A stretch of 64,000 bases of DNA, from positions 212,035-276,034 of the forward strand of contig NZ_KI535370.1 in the NCBI RefSeq assembly GCF_000160035.2, given 5' to 3'. Of the stretch, positions 24,749 through 33,389 are shown one piece after another; the first letter of the stretch is position 1; each line of letters starts with the position of its first letter. The notes under the pieces were generated by a model. It saw only the letters and a list, made by a program, of their open reading frames with translations. It had not been told where the DNA came from and did no database searches. The position numbers and the translations under genes were made by a program. Source of the stretch: Catonella morbi ATCC 51271. GTDB lineage: Bacteria; Bacillota; Clostridia; Lachnospirales; Lachnospiraceae.

Positions 24749-25315
24749 CTATAGTATATATTTTTCTCTCACCCACTCTTTTTTTAGCTGCCATACCGCC
24801 CCTTCAGTATACTTTTTGCACAAATTCGACCTATCAAAGAGTTGCTTCCAACTATCCATCAATTCTTTTTTAAGCAACGGATAAAACGGTGTATTAATTA
24901 TATCCAAATTATCCTTTATGCCTTGAGATTTTAGTTTATTTCTAAACTCATTTTCTTCCTCCTCACTTCCAAGGAAACATAAGTTTAATATCTTGTTCCA
25001 ATCCCTTAAGTCAAAGAATATTATTTCTTCTTTCGGAACTGAGAGTTTCAACAAAGTGTTTCCCGTACTCTTAAATACCGCCTCTTCATCCGCAAATATC
25101 CAAATCGGACTTTCTGCCTGCTCCGGCTTAGGAATTCTCTTTTCGGCTTCTTTACAGAAAAAGCTATAAGCAGTCTTAAATATCCAGGCTGTTTCACCAT
25201 ATTTTTTATCTATATATTCTTTTTTTACAAAACTTACCCCATCTCTTTCTAAAGTTTCAATTACAATATCTTCTTTGGATGTCCACATTATTACATTGTC
25301 TGAATTATCCCTCAT
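24749..25315 (-). CDS. DUF3841 family protein (second of a tandem pair)
   Basis: A 188-residue soluble protein of the DUF3841 type, function unknown. It shares the pattern of its upstream neighbour: a Trp-Thr start block (MWTSKEDIVIETLERDG), a central SPIWIFADEEA motif matching the neighbour's YPIWFSVADEF, and a C-terminal AVWQLKKEWV matching AAWEIKKEWI. The start ATG follows GAGGAGGTGGAAAGCT and lies inside the 3' end of the upstream gene (11-nt overlap), so the two are translationally coupled. A terminator follows. The two proteins look like an old duplication. Confidence 0.75.
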   Translation of the reverse strand: MRDNSDNVIMWTSKEDIVIETLERDGVSFVKKEYIDKKYGETAWIFKTAYSFFCKEAEKRIPKPEQAESPIWIFADEEAVFKSTGNTLLKLSVPKEEIIFFDLRDWNKILNLCFLGSEEEENEFRNKLKSQGIKDNLDIINTPFYPLLKKELMDSWKQLFDRSNLCKKYTEGAVWQLKKEWVREKYIL

Positions 25316-25907
25316 AGCTTTCCACCTCCTCTATCCACTCCTTCTTTATTTCCCAGGCAGCTGCCACGAGGCAGGCTTTTTCATCATCAGGTTTAAGTGT
25401 AAATATCCTTTCCCAGCTTTTTTCAACCTTTCTTTTAAGTAAAGGGTAAAAGTTGCCTTTCGCCGTTAAAAATAATTCATCATCAGATGTCAGACCATAT
25501 TTAGCTAATTCTTCCTTATGCCTTAACTTATCAGTTTCATCCAATGGTACATAAAAATAATTAACAACATAACCCCAGGCATCATAATTACAGAGCAATA
25601 TATCTTTACCGGGAATTTTTAATTTCAAGGTAACTGTTCCCTCAACCGGTCTTAACCTAAATTCATCAGCTACACTAAACCATATTGGATATCGGTACTC
25701 ATCTTTGATTTCTATATATTTTTTAGCTTCTCTCGTAAACCACTTGTAAAGGCTTAAATAATAATCCGATATAGTATCATTCTTTTTTCTTATATACTCT
25801 TCCTTTACCTTGTATATACCATTCTCCTCTATTTCTTTCATTATTTCACTGACCTGTCTTGTCCATAAAGTCATATACTCATCTTCCACAATCCGCATTG
25901 CATTCAT
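25305..25907 (-). CDS. DUF3841 family protein (first of a tandem pair)
   Basis: A 200-residue DUF3841 protein. The domain typically begins MTLWTRQ, seen here at residues 12-18, so initiation at that internal ATG is possible; however, AAGGAGGAACAGT precedes the ATG at 25907, which I take as the start. The central YPIWFSVADEFRLRP and the Trp-rich C-terminus (AAWEIKKEWIEEV) define the family. No catalytic motif is evident and the role is unknown. It is divergent from the TetR gene at 26094, whose product might therefore control this pair. Confidence 0.75.
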   Translation of the reverse strand: MNAMRIVEDEYMTLWTRQVSEIMKEIEENGIYKVKEEYIRKKNDTISDYYLSLYKWFTREAKKYIEIKDEYRYPIWFSVADEFRLRPVEGTVTLKLKIPGKDILLCNYDAWGYVVNYFYVPLDETDKLRHKEELAKYGLTSDDELFLTAKGNFYPLLKRKVEKSWERIFTLKPDDEKACLVAAAWEIKKEWIEEVESYEG

Positions 25908-25971
25908 ACTGTTCCTCCTTACTTTTTACACCTCATAAAATGCAGTATTTTATCTGATTTCATTTGAAATT

Positions 25972-25988
25972 TATACTATTTTGGTATA
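25972..25988. promoter_or_regulatory. Dyad TATAC-N7-GTATA between DUF3841 and TetR genes
   Basis: This short inverted repeat overlaps TATAAT-like promoter sequence (GGTATAATAT) in the divergent intergenic region. It is a candidate operator for the TetR protein. Confidence 0.35.
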
Positions 25989-26093
25989 ATATAGTGTTGT
26001 CAAGAAACGTTTTACATGAATTGAAGTATTTATTTTTACAAATAATTATAACACTACTGATTATCATATCATAGATGAAAGAGGATATACAAT

Positions 26094-26759
26094 ATGGCAC
26101 ATAAAGCTACACCTGAACAAAGAAACGAAAGATTTCGTTCCTTTGTTCTCGCAACCAGGGAAATGATTGAAAATGAGGATTTTGACAATATTCATATTAG
26201 AAGGATTGCCGATAAAGCCGGTTTTCATAATTCGACCTTATATTCATATTTTAAAGATTCGGAATATTTAATATCTCTTGCTTCTGTTAAAGTTTTTGAA
26301 GAGTATAGCCATTCCCTGGCTGAATTAAGTAAAAGAAATTTATCGGAATATGAGAACTTTATGGAAATATGGAAGGTTTTCTGCCTAAATGCTTTTAAAT
26401 TTCCGGAAATTTACAACAACTTTTTCTTTGGAAAACATAGTGATGATTTAACCTCAATATTTGAAGAATACTATAGAATCTTCCCTGATGAAGAACAGAA
26501 GCATTCCGCAAGTATACACAAAATGTATGTCGGCAAAAACTTAAATTTAAGGTGTTATGATATCTTAGAGCCGTTAGTAGGTCTCCCTAATATAAGATTG
26601 AACAAAAATAATCTGGTATTGGCGAATAATCTAATCATTGCTTCCTTCAAAAGTCTTTTGGAAGAAGCTTTAACTTTTAAGTCATCAAATACCATAGAGA
26701 AGGTAAATGAGCTTACCAGCAGATTTATGGCTACCTTGTGTTTTGTAATTGAAAAATAA
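26094..26759 (+). CDS. TetR/AcrR-family transcriptional regulator
   Basis: A 221-residue TetR regulator. The N-terminal HTH covers residues ~12-60, with the recognition helix in IADKAGFHNSTLYSYFKD; the C-terminal ligand domain is family-divergent. The ATG at 26094 follows AAAGAGGATATACAAT. It is the only plus-strand gene between the grd cluster and the tRNA-Sec gene, and it is divergent from the DUF3841 pair, which is the most natural target. Control of the nearby grd cluster is conceivable but nothing in the sequence shows it. A shared terminator (26888-26913) separates it from the convergent glycosyltransferase gene. Confidence 0.9.
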   Translation: MAHKATPEQRNERFRSFVLATREMIENEDFDNIHIRRIADKAGFHNSTLYSYFKDSEYLISLASVKVFEEYSHSLAELSKRNLSEYENFMEIWKVFCLNAFKFPEIYNNFFFGKHSDDLTSIFEEYYRIFPDEEQKHSASIHKMYVGKNLNLRCYDILEPLVGLPNIRLNKNNLVLANNLIIASFKSLLEEALTFKSSNTIEKVNELTSRFMATLCFVIEK

Positions 26760-26887
26760 TTTTATTTATAGTAATTTTTCTATAATTTGTCATTAATATA
26801 AATTTAAACAATTTTACAAATACCGATACATAATGTATTATAATATCATCTCTGGTTCACACAATACCATCATATGTGAATAAAAAG

Positions 26888-26913
26888 AAAGCAGGCATCT
26901 GGGAACCTGCTTT
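26888..26913. terminator. Bidirectional terminator between TetR and glycosyltransferase genes
   Basis: AAAGCAGG and CCTGCTTT form an 8-bp stem with a 10-nt loop; the plus strand continues TCTTTTG and the minus strand CTTTTTATTC. Confidence 0.75.
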
Positions 26914-26932
26914 TCTTTTGTTTAAACTCATA

Positions 26933-28120
26933 TCATTCTAAGACTTTTTTCAGAATATTCTCCCAAGAAAGGCTCTTGACGCAAGTAACATCAACCTTTG
27001 AATCATCCTCTATACTCTCTCTTATCTTTTCAGCCAACTCTTCTTCAAAGGCCGGCAGCTCTTCTTTTACCGGCTCATCCATATTTCTTAAAGTAGGCAG
27101 TTTCACATACCTGATATTTGCTTCCGGTGCATTACCGGCAAAGAATTCAGGCACACCCGACAGATTTGTCATAACAACTTTCATTCCACAGGCAAGAGCC
27201 TCTATTACAACCAAAGGAATAGCATCAAAAAATGAAGGAAGAATAAATACATCACTGTCCTTATATCTTTTCGCAACTTCATTCGGTGCAAGCCTTCCCG
27301 TAAAACTCACTTTATATTTACATTTTTCCGCAAGTTCTTTTATTAAGTAAAATTCTTTTTCATTACCTGCCCCGCCAACCAGGGTAAGCTCCAGTTCATT
27401 TTCGGGATAATCAAGTTTATTCAGGCTTTTAAGCAAACTCATTACTCCCTTTTTTTCAGCTATTTTTCCTGTAAAGAGCAGGCGTTTTACATCCTTATCT
27501 TTTTTTCTTCCATCTGCATTAAAAATACTTTGATTATAACCTATTCCGACAAGAGTTATATTATCGGCATCTATACCGTATATTTTGTCCAACTCAACAG
27601 CCTGAGCCTTTTGAGGTGCAAATATTCTATCAAGTTTCCTTACATTGTCTATAATAAACTCTCTCTCCAGATTATGTTTTCCCATCTGCCTGATATCGGT
27701 GTTATGGCAAAAGCCATAGACTTTCATTTCAGGAAAGCGCTCTCTTACCAGGCTTGTAAGCAAATACAAATGATGGCACAGGATAATATCAGGCTTTATT
27801 TCATCCACGGCTTTATCAATGATTTTTAAAAATGCCTTTTTATATTTTTCTTCCATTTCAGCCGTCATATCACAATAACGGGTACTTTCATAAGGCATTT
27901 CGTCAGACATTCCGAATATATTAAACGGCAATTCCTCAGAATTAAAATATACAGGATAAAATTTTGCCTCTTCCGGCAAATCTATAACATCCTCTTTGTA
28001 TACTCCTGCCACTACTCCCTGAGTATGTCCCTGCCCAGCTATTACTCTTACCAACTCGGTAAGATAAATACCGCTTCCTGTGGACATAGGCTTTTGGGCA
28101 ATTATATTTAATATTCTCAT
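26933..28120 (-). CDS. Glycosyltransferase family 4 (GT-B fold)
   Basis: A 395-residue retaining GT-B glycosyltransferase. The N-terminal acceptor domain opens MRILNIIAQKPMSTGSGIYL, with the Gly-rich loop. The C-terminal donor domain has LLFTGKIAEKKGVMSLLKSL, SFTGRLAPNEVAKRY and the E(x7)E nucleotide-sugar motif region FDAIPLVVIEALACGM. The ATG at 28120 follows TAGGAGATTTT; a start 10 codons upstream is disfavoured. It follows tRNA-Sec on the same strand by 69 nt. Donor and acceptor are unknown; capsule, glycolipid or storage-glycan synthesis are all possible. Confidence 0.9.
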   Translation of the reverse strand: MRILNIIAQKPMSTGSGIYLTELVRVIAGQGHTQGVVAGVYKEDVIDLPEEAKFYPVYFNSEELPFNIFGMSDEMPYESTRYCDMTAEMEEKYKKAFLKIIDKAVDEIKPDIILCHHLYLLTSLVRERFPEMKVYGFCHNTDIRQMGKHNLEREFIIDNVRKLDRIFAPQKAQAVELDKIYGIDADNITLVGIGYNQSIFNADGRKKDKDVKRLLFTGKIAEKKGVMSLLKSLNKLDYPENELELTLVGGAGNEKEFYLIKELAEKCKYKVSFTGRLAPNEVAKRYKDSDVFILPSFFDAIPLVVIEALACGMKVVMTNLSGVPEFFAGNAPEANIRYVKLPTLRNMDEPVKEELPAFEEELAEKIRESIEDDSKVDVTCVKSLSWENILKKVLE

Positions 28121-28188
28121 AAAATCTCCTATAAAAAAAGGATGCTGCAATAAACAGCACCCTAAAACGGATATTCTCCGGTATATTC

Positions 28189-28285
28189 TGGCGAAGGCGT
28201 GTGAGAATCGAACTCACCCGGGACGCAAACGCGCCCTACACTGGTTTTGAAGACCAGGAGGCACACCAGTTACCTAACCGCCCCC
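28189..28285 (-). tRNA. selC: Selenocysteine tRNA, anticodon UCA
   Basis: A 97-nt tRNA including an encoded CCA. The anticodon arm is CTGGT-CTTCAAA-ACCAG, loop with UCA; the variable arm is long (GGGCGC...GCGTCCC), and the T arm is GTGAG-TTCGATT-CTCAC. The extended acceptor helix (GGGGGCGG with ACGCCTTC) has two G-U wobbles and a G-A opposition at the eighth position. It supplies Sec to GrdA, GrdB, GrdH and SelD. A perfect consensus promoter lies just upstream. Confidence 0.95.
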
Positions 28286-28301
28286 AAAAAACAACGAGAA
28301 T

Positions 28302-28330
28302 ATTATATCGCATTTTCTATGGTATGTCAA
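28302..28330 (-). promoter_or_regulatory. Consensus promoter of tRNA-Sec
   Basis: The minus strand reads TTGACA (28325-28330), exactly 17 nt, TATAAT (28302-28307): a full-consensus housekeeping promoter 17 nt before the tRNA 5' end. Confidence 0.9.
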
Positions 28331-28362
28331 ATGAAAATATTCTTTTTTAACACATAGCTTAA

Positions 28363-28418
28363 CCAAATATGCGGAGAGAAACCGGTATTCCTGTACGGAT
28401 TCACCTCCACATATTTGG
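28363..28418. terminator. Long stem-loop after the secreted-protein gene
   Basis: CCAAATATG and CATATTTGG close a 56-nt structure with inner GGAG/CTCC and CCG/CGG pairs. It lies 24 nt after the stop at 28442. Only the plus-strand side ends in a T-run (CATTTTTAT), so its direction of action is unclear. Confidence 0.5.
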
Positions 28419-28441
28419 CATTTTTATCAATAGAAACTGTC

Positions 28442-31400
28442 TTACTGACGTTTTAATGTTAAAATATTGCCCGTTCTATTGATAATGCAGTTAATATTCT
28501 TATATCCTTCAGGCGCAAACGAAACCTTGTTATCTCCCTGAGCGAACATAATTATATTACGGAATTCAATATTATCACTATTCTTTATAAAGTCTGAATA
28601 ACGGCTTAAACTCTTGGTTTTATTCCCTTCACCAACATAAATTTTCATGATTTTTTCCGTTGTCATAAAACCTTCTTCTTTAGGATTGACATAAAGTTTC
28701 CAATGCCCTGTTCCTTTATCCTTTTCAAGTTTTACAACTTCCTCATCATTTCCGGGCTCTGCGGGATTCTCAGGTTTCTTTACCTCTTCACCTTTTGTAA
28801 CCTTCACTGAGGTACTGTCACTGTTATCTAAGGTAAAGAGATAAGTCTTGTATCCATCCGCCTCTATAACCATAGGAATTTCCGTTCCTTTTTTATCCGG
28901 TTTGTCTACAATCAGACTCTTGAGTTTTATGTCAAACTCATTTTCTCCTACACCGGCAGACTTATCTGTTTTATTATACTTTATACCGTCAACTGTAATT
29001 GCACTAACGCTGCTAATCCAGGCTTCGGTTTCATCTAAGCTGCCCACACCGAATGTTGAACCTATAAAGAAGTAGTCTCCCATATCCCTTACACTGAACT
29101 TTTTACTGTCTGTAGGTATTGTAAGACCCTTTAACTCTCCTGCCGGCGCATTGCCTCCTTGTTCAGGATTCTCCGGGTTCTTTGGTTCTTCAGGGTTCTT
29201 TGGTTCTTCCGATTTTGCATCTGCCTTTAACAATTCCGCTTCTATTTTCTGAGCCCTATATCCATCTGCGTAAACGGTTATAGTGACTTTTCCATATGTA
29301 GGATAGCGTTTGTTGGTAATGAAAGCTGAACCTTTAACTGTAAGTTTGTCTTCATCTATCTTATATTCATCATCGCTTACGGCAAACTTAGGATTTTTTA
29401 CACCATTACTATGATAGTTCTTATTATCTCCTGCATACATAGCGATAATTTTTGAAAGATAAGTCTTATCCGCATACACAACAAGTTCCCCATCTTCCTT
29501 TACGGTGTTGCCTTCAGGATATGTAAAACCTTCTATTGATTTTCCAAGGTAACTGTCATCCATCACAAGTTCCCCAAGAAGATTGTCTTCAAGAACTTCT
29601 TTAACTCTGGTCAATCTGACAGTAGTCTTTACATCAGGAGTTTTTATATACTCCGCAAAGGTCAGGTATTTATCTTTTGTCCTTGCGGTATTTACGGCAT
29701 CATTATAATAAACCCAGTCATAGAATACCTTACCCTCTTCATCATAAACGGCAACGTATTCCGTCATATCTTTTTCATATCTGTCCACTATGCCTTTTGC
29801 ATAAGCATTTTCAATTTTAAGATGCTTAAAAATCTCAGCATTGGCAACAAGGTCTATATTAAAAATAATATTTGCTGATACTGCATGAGAACTGTTACCC
29901 GAACCACCTCCCGGACTTGTGGTTACTTTTGAAGCTCCTGCTATAGCATCAATCTTCATACCATCCACTGAAAGAAGACCTGACTTATTGCCCATTGTCA
30001 TAACTCTGTTAATTACTGCCACCTTGTCTTCTTTATTCTCAACATCTTCACCACCGGTTACATTAAATACCTTGTCTATTGTTTTATAACCATTAAAATG
30101 AACTCTGAGGGTATAATTTCCATTGTAAGGAATATTATTTACACCTTTAGTTCCGTCTGATTCTTTTCCTCTGTTAACATCATTGTAAAGCACAAAGAGA
30201 TCATTGAAGAGGTAGTAATCACTCATATATCTGAGCGTTTTTAGTTCACCCGTAGGAAGTATAAGTTCCACCTTTTCAATAGGTCTTTCAACACCCACTA
30301 TTATATTTTTTACCGCAAAATGAAGGTCCTTCCCCGGTTGTACTGCCGGTTCCTTTAATAGAAATACAGGTATGTCTTTGCTTTCAACCTTTATACGAAC
30401 CATAACTACATTGCTTACAGCGGACTTAATTCTGACTCTGTAGTAGCCTCTTTTTTGGAAGTTAGACTGATTACTTGAAACAACAAGAACCGCTATATCC
30501 TTGCCGTCATGTGTCTCAAATTCTTTACTGTACTTAAGGTTTTTATTGAGGTCTTTCTGGTTCTCATCATCCTGAACAAGCTGAAGTGCACCTTCTGTTG
30601 CAATAGCATCGAACCATTTTTTATCTGTATCATCGGTATAATTAAACTTAATCTTAACATCTCCGCCTTCTAAAGCAGGCTCTGTAAAATAAGGTCTTTC
30701 CGTAAGATTTTTTATATTTTTCAGGTCAAGATCAAAAGTAGTTGACTTTGGCCGTACGCGAATCTTACCTTCAGTATCATAGTTACTTAAATAATAATCC
30801 CAGCTCGCAACCCTGCCATAGCCTATTATATACTTCGCTGATTTAGTTTCCTTTGTAGGCACAGGCGCAACAACCTTACCTGCATTTTTATCTCTTTTCA
30901 GTTTAACGGTCTGACTTATCTTATCATCAGACTTACTTACAATCTTTACCTCTGCAGGATTAAGCGAAGACACTTCCCATTTAACTATGGTTCCTTCTTT
31001 ATCAACCGGAGTGAGTTCGTCTGTAATATCTATACCGTCTACATATACCTTGGTGTTCTCCCTTGTATAATTTTTTTCAAAATTTACAACTACATATCTG
31101 AGAAAGCTTGTTGCATCAACAAGCTTAGTTCGTGTCTCATTTACAAGCTTAATCTGCCCAGCCTTATTGCCTGTATCCGCAGGGGTTCCGCCCCCGCTAA
31201 AACCGCCTCCGAAGTAGCTTCCTCCTGTATTTGTTCCGGTAGTATTATTTCCTGTATCTCCTGTAACCGCACTTCCCTCAGGAGTCTTATCATCGTTTAC
31301 ATTAATATTTGCATCACCCTGTGCTGTTTCATCATCTTCTATATTTAAATTTTTATTAGGATAAGTCTTGCCTGCCTTGACTGTTACCTTCTTACCCGTG

Positions 31401-31933
31401 ATAACCGCCTTAATATCCTTCTTTGTTTTATTGCTCACTACAAGTTCTATTTTTGATGTAACCTTAGCCGTCTCGGAACCGGCCTTATAAATAAGTTCTG
31501 CTGACGGAGCCTTACCGCTTACGGAAAGAACAGTATCAGATGCAAGTTCTATTTTATTTCCTGCGCCATCTATAACAAGACTTGCATTCTTAACCGCTCC
31601 ACGATAGACTATTTTCTTTAATACTGCTTCCTTCGCAATAAATATCTTTGATTTTACTGCTGAACTTATAATAAGAGTTTTATCCTTATAGTTTCCTCTT
31701 GGCACACGAAGATTTTTTATTGCATTCGCCTTAAGGATTATCTTATTTACATTGTTCTTCTTAAGTACACCTATCAGCTCTTTTCCCGAACTTACGGTTA
31801 CTTCAGTTTTTTTAACCGTTACCTTCTTTGTTTGTGCCGCATCTGCCTGCATAGTTCCCACTTTTGTCGGTAACATTCCTATAGACATTGCCGTAATCAT
31901 CGCTACTGCTAAACTTCTCTTAAGTTTTCTCAT
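28442..31933 (-). CDS. Large secreted surface protein with DUF1533-type repeats
   Basis: A 1163-residue exported protein. An N-terminal signal peptide (MRKLKRSLAVAMITAMSIGM, cleavage near ADAAQ at ~33) precedes a region resembling right-handed beta-helix/leucine-patterned repeats (~40-190). A Gly/Thr/Asn-rich linker (~205-260) follows. Further C-terminal are several beta-rich domains, of which at least two (~840-910 and ~955-1050) look like DUF1533 (the Shr haemoglobin-interacting-like fold: PKFAVSDDEYKI..., VTITVYADGY). Pro/Glu-rich spacers (EEPKNPEEPKNPENPEQ) separate them. There is no LPXTG motif, so it may be released or held non-covalently. The ATG follows GGGGAGGTCTT. Ligand and role are unknown; adhesion is a guess. 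Confidence 0.8.
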   Translation of the reverse strand: MRKLKRSLAVAMITAMSIGMLPTKVGTMQADAAQTKKVTVKKTEVTVSSGKELIGVLKKNNVNKIILKANAIKNLRVPRGNYKDKTLIISSAVKSKIFIAKEAVLKKIVYRGAVKNASLVIDGAGNKIELASDTVLSVSGKAPSAELIYKAGSETAKVTSKIELVVSNKTKKDIKAVITGKKVTVKAGKTYPNKNLNIEDDETAQGDANINVNDDKTPEGSAVTGDTGNNTTGTNTGGSYFGGGFSGGGTPADTGNKAGQIKLVNETRTKLVDATSFLRYVVVNFEKNYTRENTKVYVDGIDITDELTPVDKEGTIVKWEVSSLNPAEVKIVSKSDDKISQTVKLKRDKNAGKVVAPVPTKETKSAKYIIGYGRVASWDYYLSNYDTEGKIRVRPKSTTFDLDLKNIKNLTERPYFTEPALEGGDVKIKFNYTDDTDKKWFDAIATEGALQLVQDDENQKDLNKNLKYSKEFETHDGKDIAVLVVSSNQSNFQKRGYYRVRIKSAVSNVVMVRIKVESKDIPVFLLKEPAVQPGKDLHFAVKNIIVGVERPIEKVELILPTGELKTLRYMSDYYLFNDLFVLYNDVNRGKESDGTKGVNNIPYNGNYTLRVHFNGYKTIDKVFNVTGGEDVENKEDKVAVINRVMTMGNKSGLLSVDGMKIDAIAGASKVTTSPGGGSGNSSHAVSANIIFNIDLVANAEIFKHLKIENAYAKGIVDRYEKDMTEYVAVYDEEGKVFYDWVYYNDAVNTARTKDKYLTFAEYIKTPDVKTTVRLTRVKEVLEDNLLGELVMDDSYLGKSIEGFTYPEGNTVKEDGELVVYADKTYLSKIIAMYAGDNKNYHSNGVKNPKFAVSDDEYKIDEDKLTVKGSAFITNKRYPTYGKVTITVYADGYRAQKIEAELLKADAKSEEPKNPEEPKNPENPEQGGNAPAGELKGLTIPTDSKKFSVRDMGDYFFIGSTFGVGSLDETEAWISSVSAITVDGIKYNKTDKSAGVGENEFDIKLKSLIVDKPDKKGTEIPMVIEADGYKTYLFTLDNSDSTSVKVTKGEEVKKPENPAEPGNDEEVVKLEKDKGTGHWKLYVNPKEEGFMTTEKIMKIYVGEGNKTKSLSRYSDFIKNSDNIEFRNIIMFAQGDNKVSFAPEGYKNINCIINRTGNILTLKRQ

Positions 31934-32111
31934 AAGACCTCCCCTTTTCTTAACCCCCAGTCAGCCATACTCCCAAACAGATTTATTCATAAACCTAAGA
32001 CTTATCGTGTCAGGCAAAATTTTTAACCGGTTTATTCATATAAAAATACTGACTGATAATTATTTTATGCTGTCTTTGATAATAAAAATTATTTTCATTA
32101 TCAGCGTATAT

Positions 32112-32140
32112 ATAATACTAACTTGCAGGATTAAAGTCAA
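32112..32140 (-). promoter_or_regulatory. Predicted promoter of the secreted-protein gene
   Basis: The minus strand reads TTGACT (32135-32140), 17 nt, TATTAT (32112-32117). Confidence 0.6.
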
Positions 32141-32294
32141 TATTGACTTATAATTTATATAAATCATCTATTTTATAAAAAAACTCAGTATTAATGCCTG
32201 TTTTACATATTCTTGGTCTGACAACTTGCAGTAAAATTCTATATAATGATATTTTTTCTCAAGATATTTCATATTGTATGACTTTCTCCCATAC

Positions 32295-32340
32295 AAAAAA
32301 GCACCGTGCCACGGGTCACAACCGCAACTTGATGCTTTTT
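32295..32340 (-). terminator. Terminator of the yedF unit
   Basis: AAAAAAGCA and TGCTTTTT bracket an inner CCGTG/CACGG stem; the minus strand ends in TTTTTT. It lies 27 nt after the small gene at 32367. Confidence 0.75.
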
Positions 32341-32366
32341 CCGATTTAAGTCTGAATGACAGACAA

Positions 32367-32603
32367 TTATATCAGACAATTATGTATTGCCTGCTCCTTA
32401 AGCCCTGCAAACTTGAGGACTTCTCTGATTACATCCTCATTTTCCGGTGCTGAACACCAGGCAAGCCCACAGCCTGCCGATATTACCTTAGGAACCGGAA
32501 TCATTCTTCCGGGCACTTTTCTTTCTTCACATACAGCTTCCATTTTCATTGCATCCGTAGTATTGACAAAGGTGACAACAATTTTAGGTTCTTTTGCTCT
32601 CAT
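32367..32603 (-). CDS. DUF3343 putative Se/S carrier-like protein
   Basis: A 78-residue protein of the DUF3343 family, annotated in databases as putative Se/S carrier-like. The conserved centre is PVPKVISAGCGLAWC, with two Cys; the C-terminal Cys in HNCLI may also take part. It is often encoded beside yedF in bacteria with selenium traits. It follows yedF by 9 nt and is closed by a terminator. A role in holding persulfide or perselenide on Cys for delivery to SelD is plausible but not demonstrated. The ATG is preceded by TAAGAGGTGTAA. Confidence 0.85.
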   Translation of the reverse strand: MRAKEPKIVVTFVNTTDAMKMEAVCEERKVPGRMIPVPKVISAGCGLAWCSAPENEDVIREVLKFAGLKEQAIHNCLI

Positions 32604-32612
32604 TTACACCTC

Positions 32613-33209
32613 TTAAGGACGGATTACAAGACCTGAATCAGCCATAGTCTGAGCGATATCATACATATTGGATACCTGACCTACCTGAAGATTTTCAGCT
32701 ATTCCATAGAAATTAAGACAGGTACCGCAGGTCATAATGTTTACGCCTGCTTTCTCAAGATTCTTAAGGTCTTCTAATGAAGCTGAACCTTCTGTAGTAA
32801 GATATGCTCCGCCATTGTAGAAAATTATATTATCAGGTGTAGGAGTTATATTGGTTAACGCAAAGATATAAGCCTTCATAAGATTCTTGCCAAGCTCATC
32901 ATCACCACAACCCATAGTCGGTCCTGAAATAACAACTGTTGTAGGTCCTTCCTTCTTCTCTCCCTTTTCGCAGGCAGCTTCACATCCCGCCTTCACTTCA
33001 ATACGTACTACAAATTCTTCATCTGACTTCTTCTCACTTGCAGCAGCGAAATTGCTTTTAGCCGCAAGTTTCAAGAGATTTTGTACTGCTGTCTCATTAT
33101 CCACTGTAACTTCAACTATACCATCTTCCGTAAGCTCTTCCATAGCTTTCTTTGTTGTTACTACAGGTAACGGACAAGCCATTCCTTTACAATCCAATTT
33201 CTTTTCCAT
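32613..33209 (-). CDS. yedF: Selenium-metabolism protein YedF (SirA/TusA-like plus DsrE-like)
   Basis: A 198-residue two-domain protein. Residues 1-70 form a TusA/SirA-like domain with the CPLP motif (LDCKGMACPLPVV), whose Cys can carry sulfur or selenium; the rest is a DsrE-like domain (VVISGPTMGCGDDELG, ending MTCGTCLNFYGI). This fusion is the YedF form found in Se-utilising organisms. The ATG at 33209 follows GGAGGTTATT; an upstream in-frame start is disfavoured. It forms a unit with the Se/S carrier-like gene and lies downstream of the cysteine desulfurase gene. A TAGTCTA/TAGACTA dyad 120 nt upstream links it to the LysR regulator of the sel operon (inference). Confidence 0.93.
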   Translation of the reverse strand: MEKKLDCKGMACPLPVVTTKKAMEELTEDGIVEVTVDNETAVQNLLKLAAKSNFAAASEKKSDEEFVVRIEVKAGCEAACEKGEKKEGPTTVVISGPTMGCGDDELGKNLMKAYIFALTNITPTPDNIIFYNGGAYLTTEGSASLEDLKNLEKAGVNIMTCGTCLNFYGIAENLQVGQVSNMYDIAQTMADSGLVIRP

Positions 33210-33307
33210 AATAACCTCCAAACATTTTTTACCCTTAACTCCATATATCTCTGTATAGAGACCAACAAAATTTATATGATATGAATCAAGAGTTATTTAT
33301 CTCTTAA

Positions 33308-33344
33308 AGTCTATCATTTTAATACCGATTAGTCTAATAGACTA
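33308..33344. promoter_or_regulatory. Candidate LysR sites upstream of yedF
   Basis: The 15-bp palindrome TAGTCTA-A-TAGACTA (33330-33344) is accompanied by a further AGTCTA half-site at 33308-33313. The minus strand has a TATAAATA-type -10 sequence next to the palindrome. Half-sites match those of the selD dyad; the spacing differs. Confidence 0.45.
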
Positions 33345-33389
33345 TATTTATAAATATGCTGTCTTATAGTTTAACTCTATATATACAGA

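Larger units (their letters stand above)
31934..32366. other. Intergenic region: promoter and long leader of the secreted-protein gene
   Basis: These 433 nt hold the predicted promoter at 32112-32140, a leader of about 170 nt with a CTGATAAT/ATTATCA-type hairpin, and the terminator of the yedF unit (32295-32340). No gene is seen. Confidence 0.6.

Noticed and set aside
26094-26759. TetR protein as regulator of the grd cluster
   Set aside because: It is divergent from the DUF3841 genes, which are separated from grdI by a terminator; no shared operator with the grd boxes was found, so the claim is unsupported.
28363-28418. Tetrahydrofolate-type riboswitch suggested by GGAGAG...CTCC
   Set aside because: The element is too short, lacks the internal conserved blocks and lies at a gene's 3' end rather than in a leader.
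28442-31933. Sortase-anchored surface protein
   Set aside because: There is no LPXTG-like motif, hydrophobic segment or positive tail at the C-terminus (it ends NILTLKRQ).
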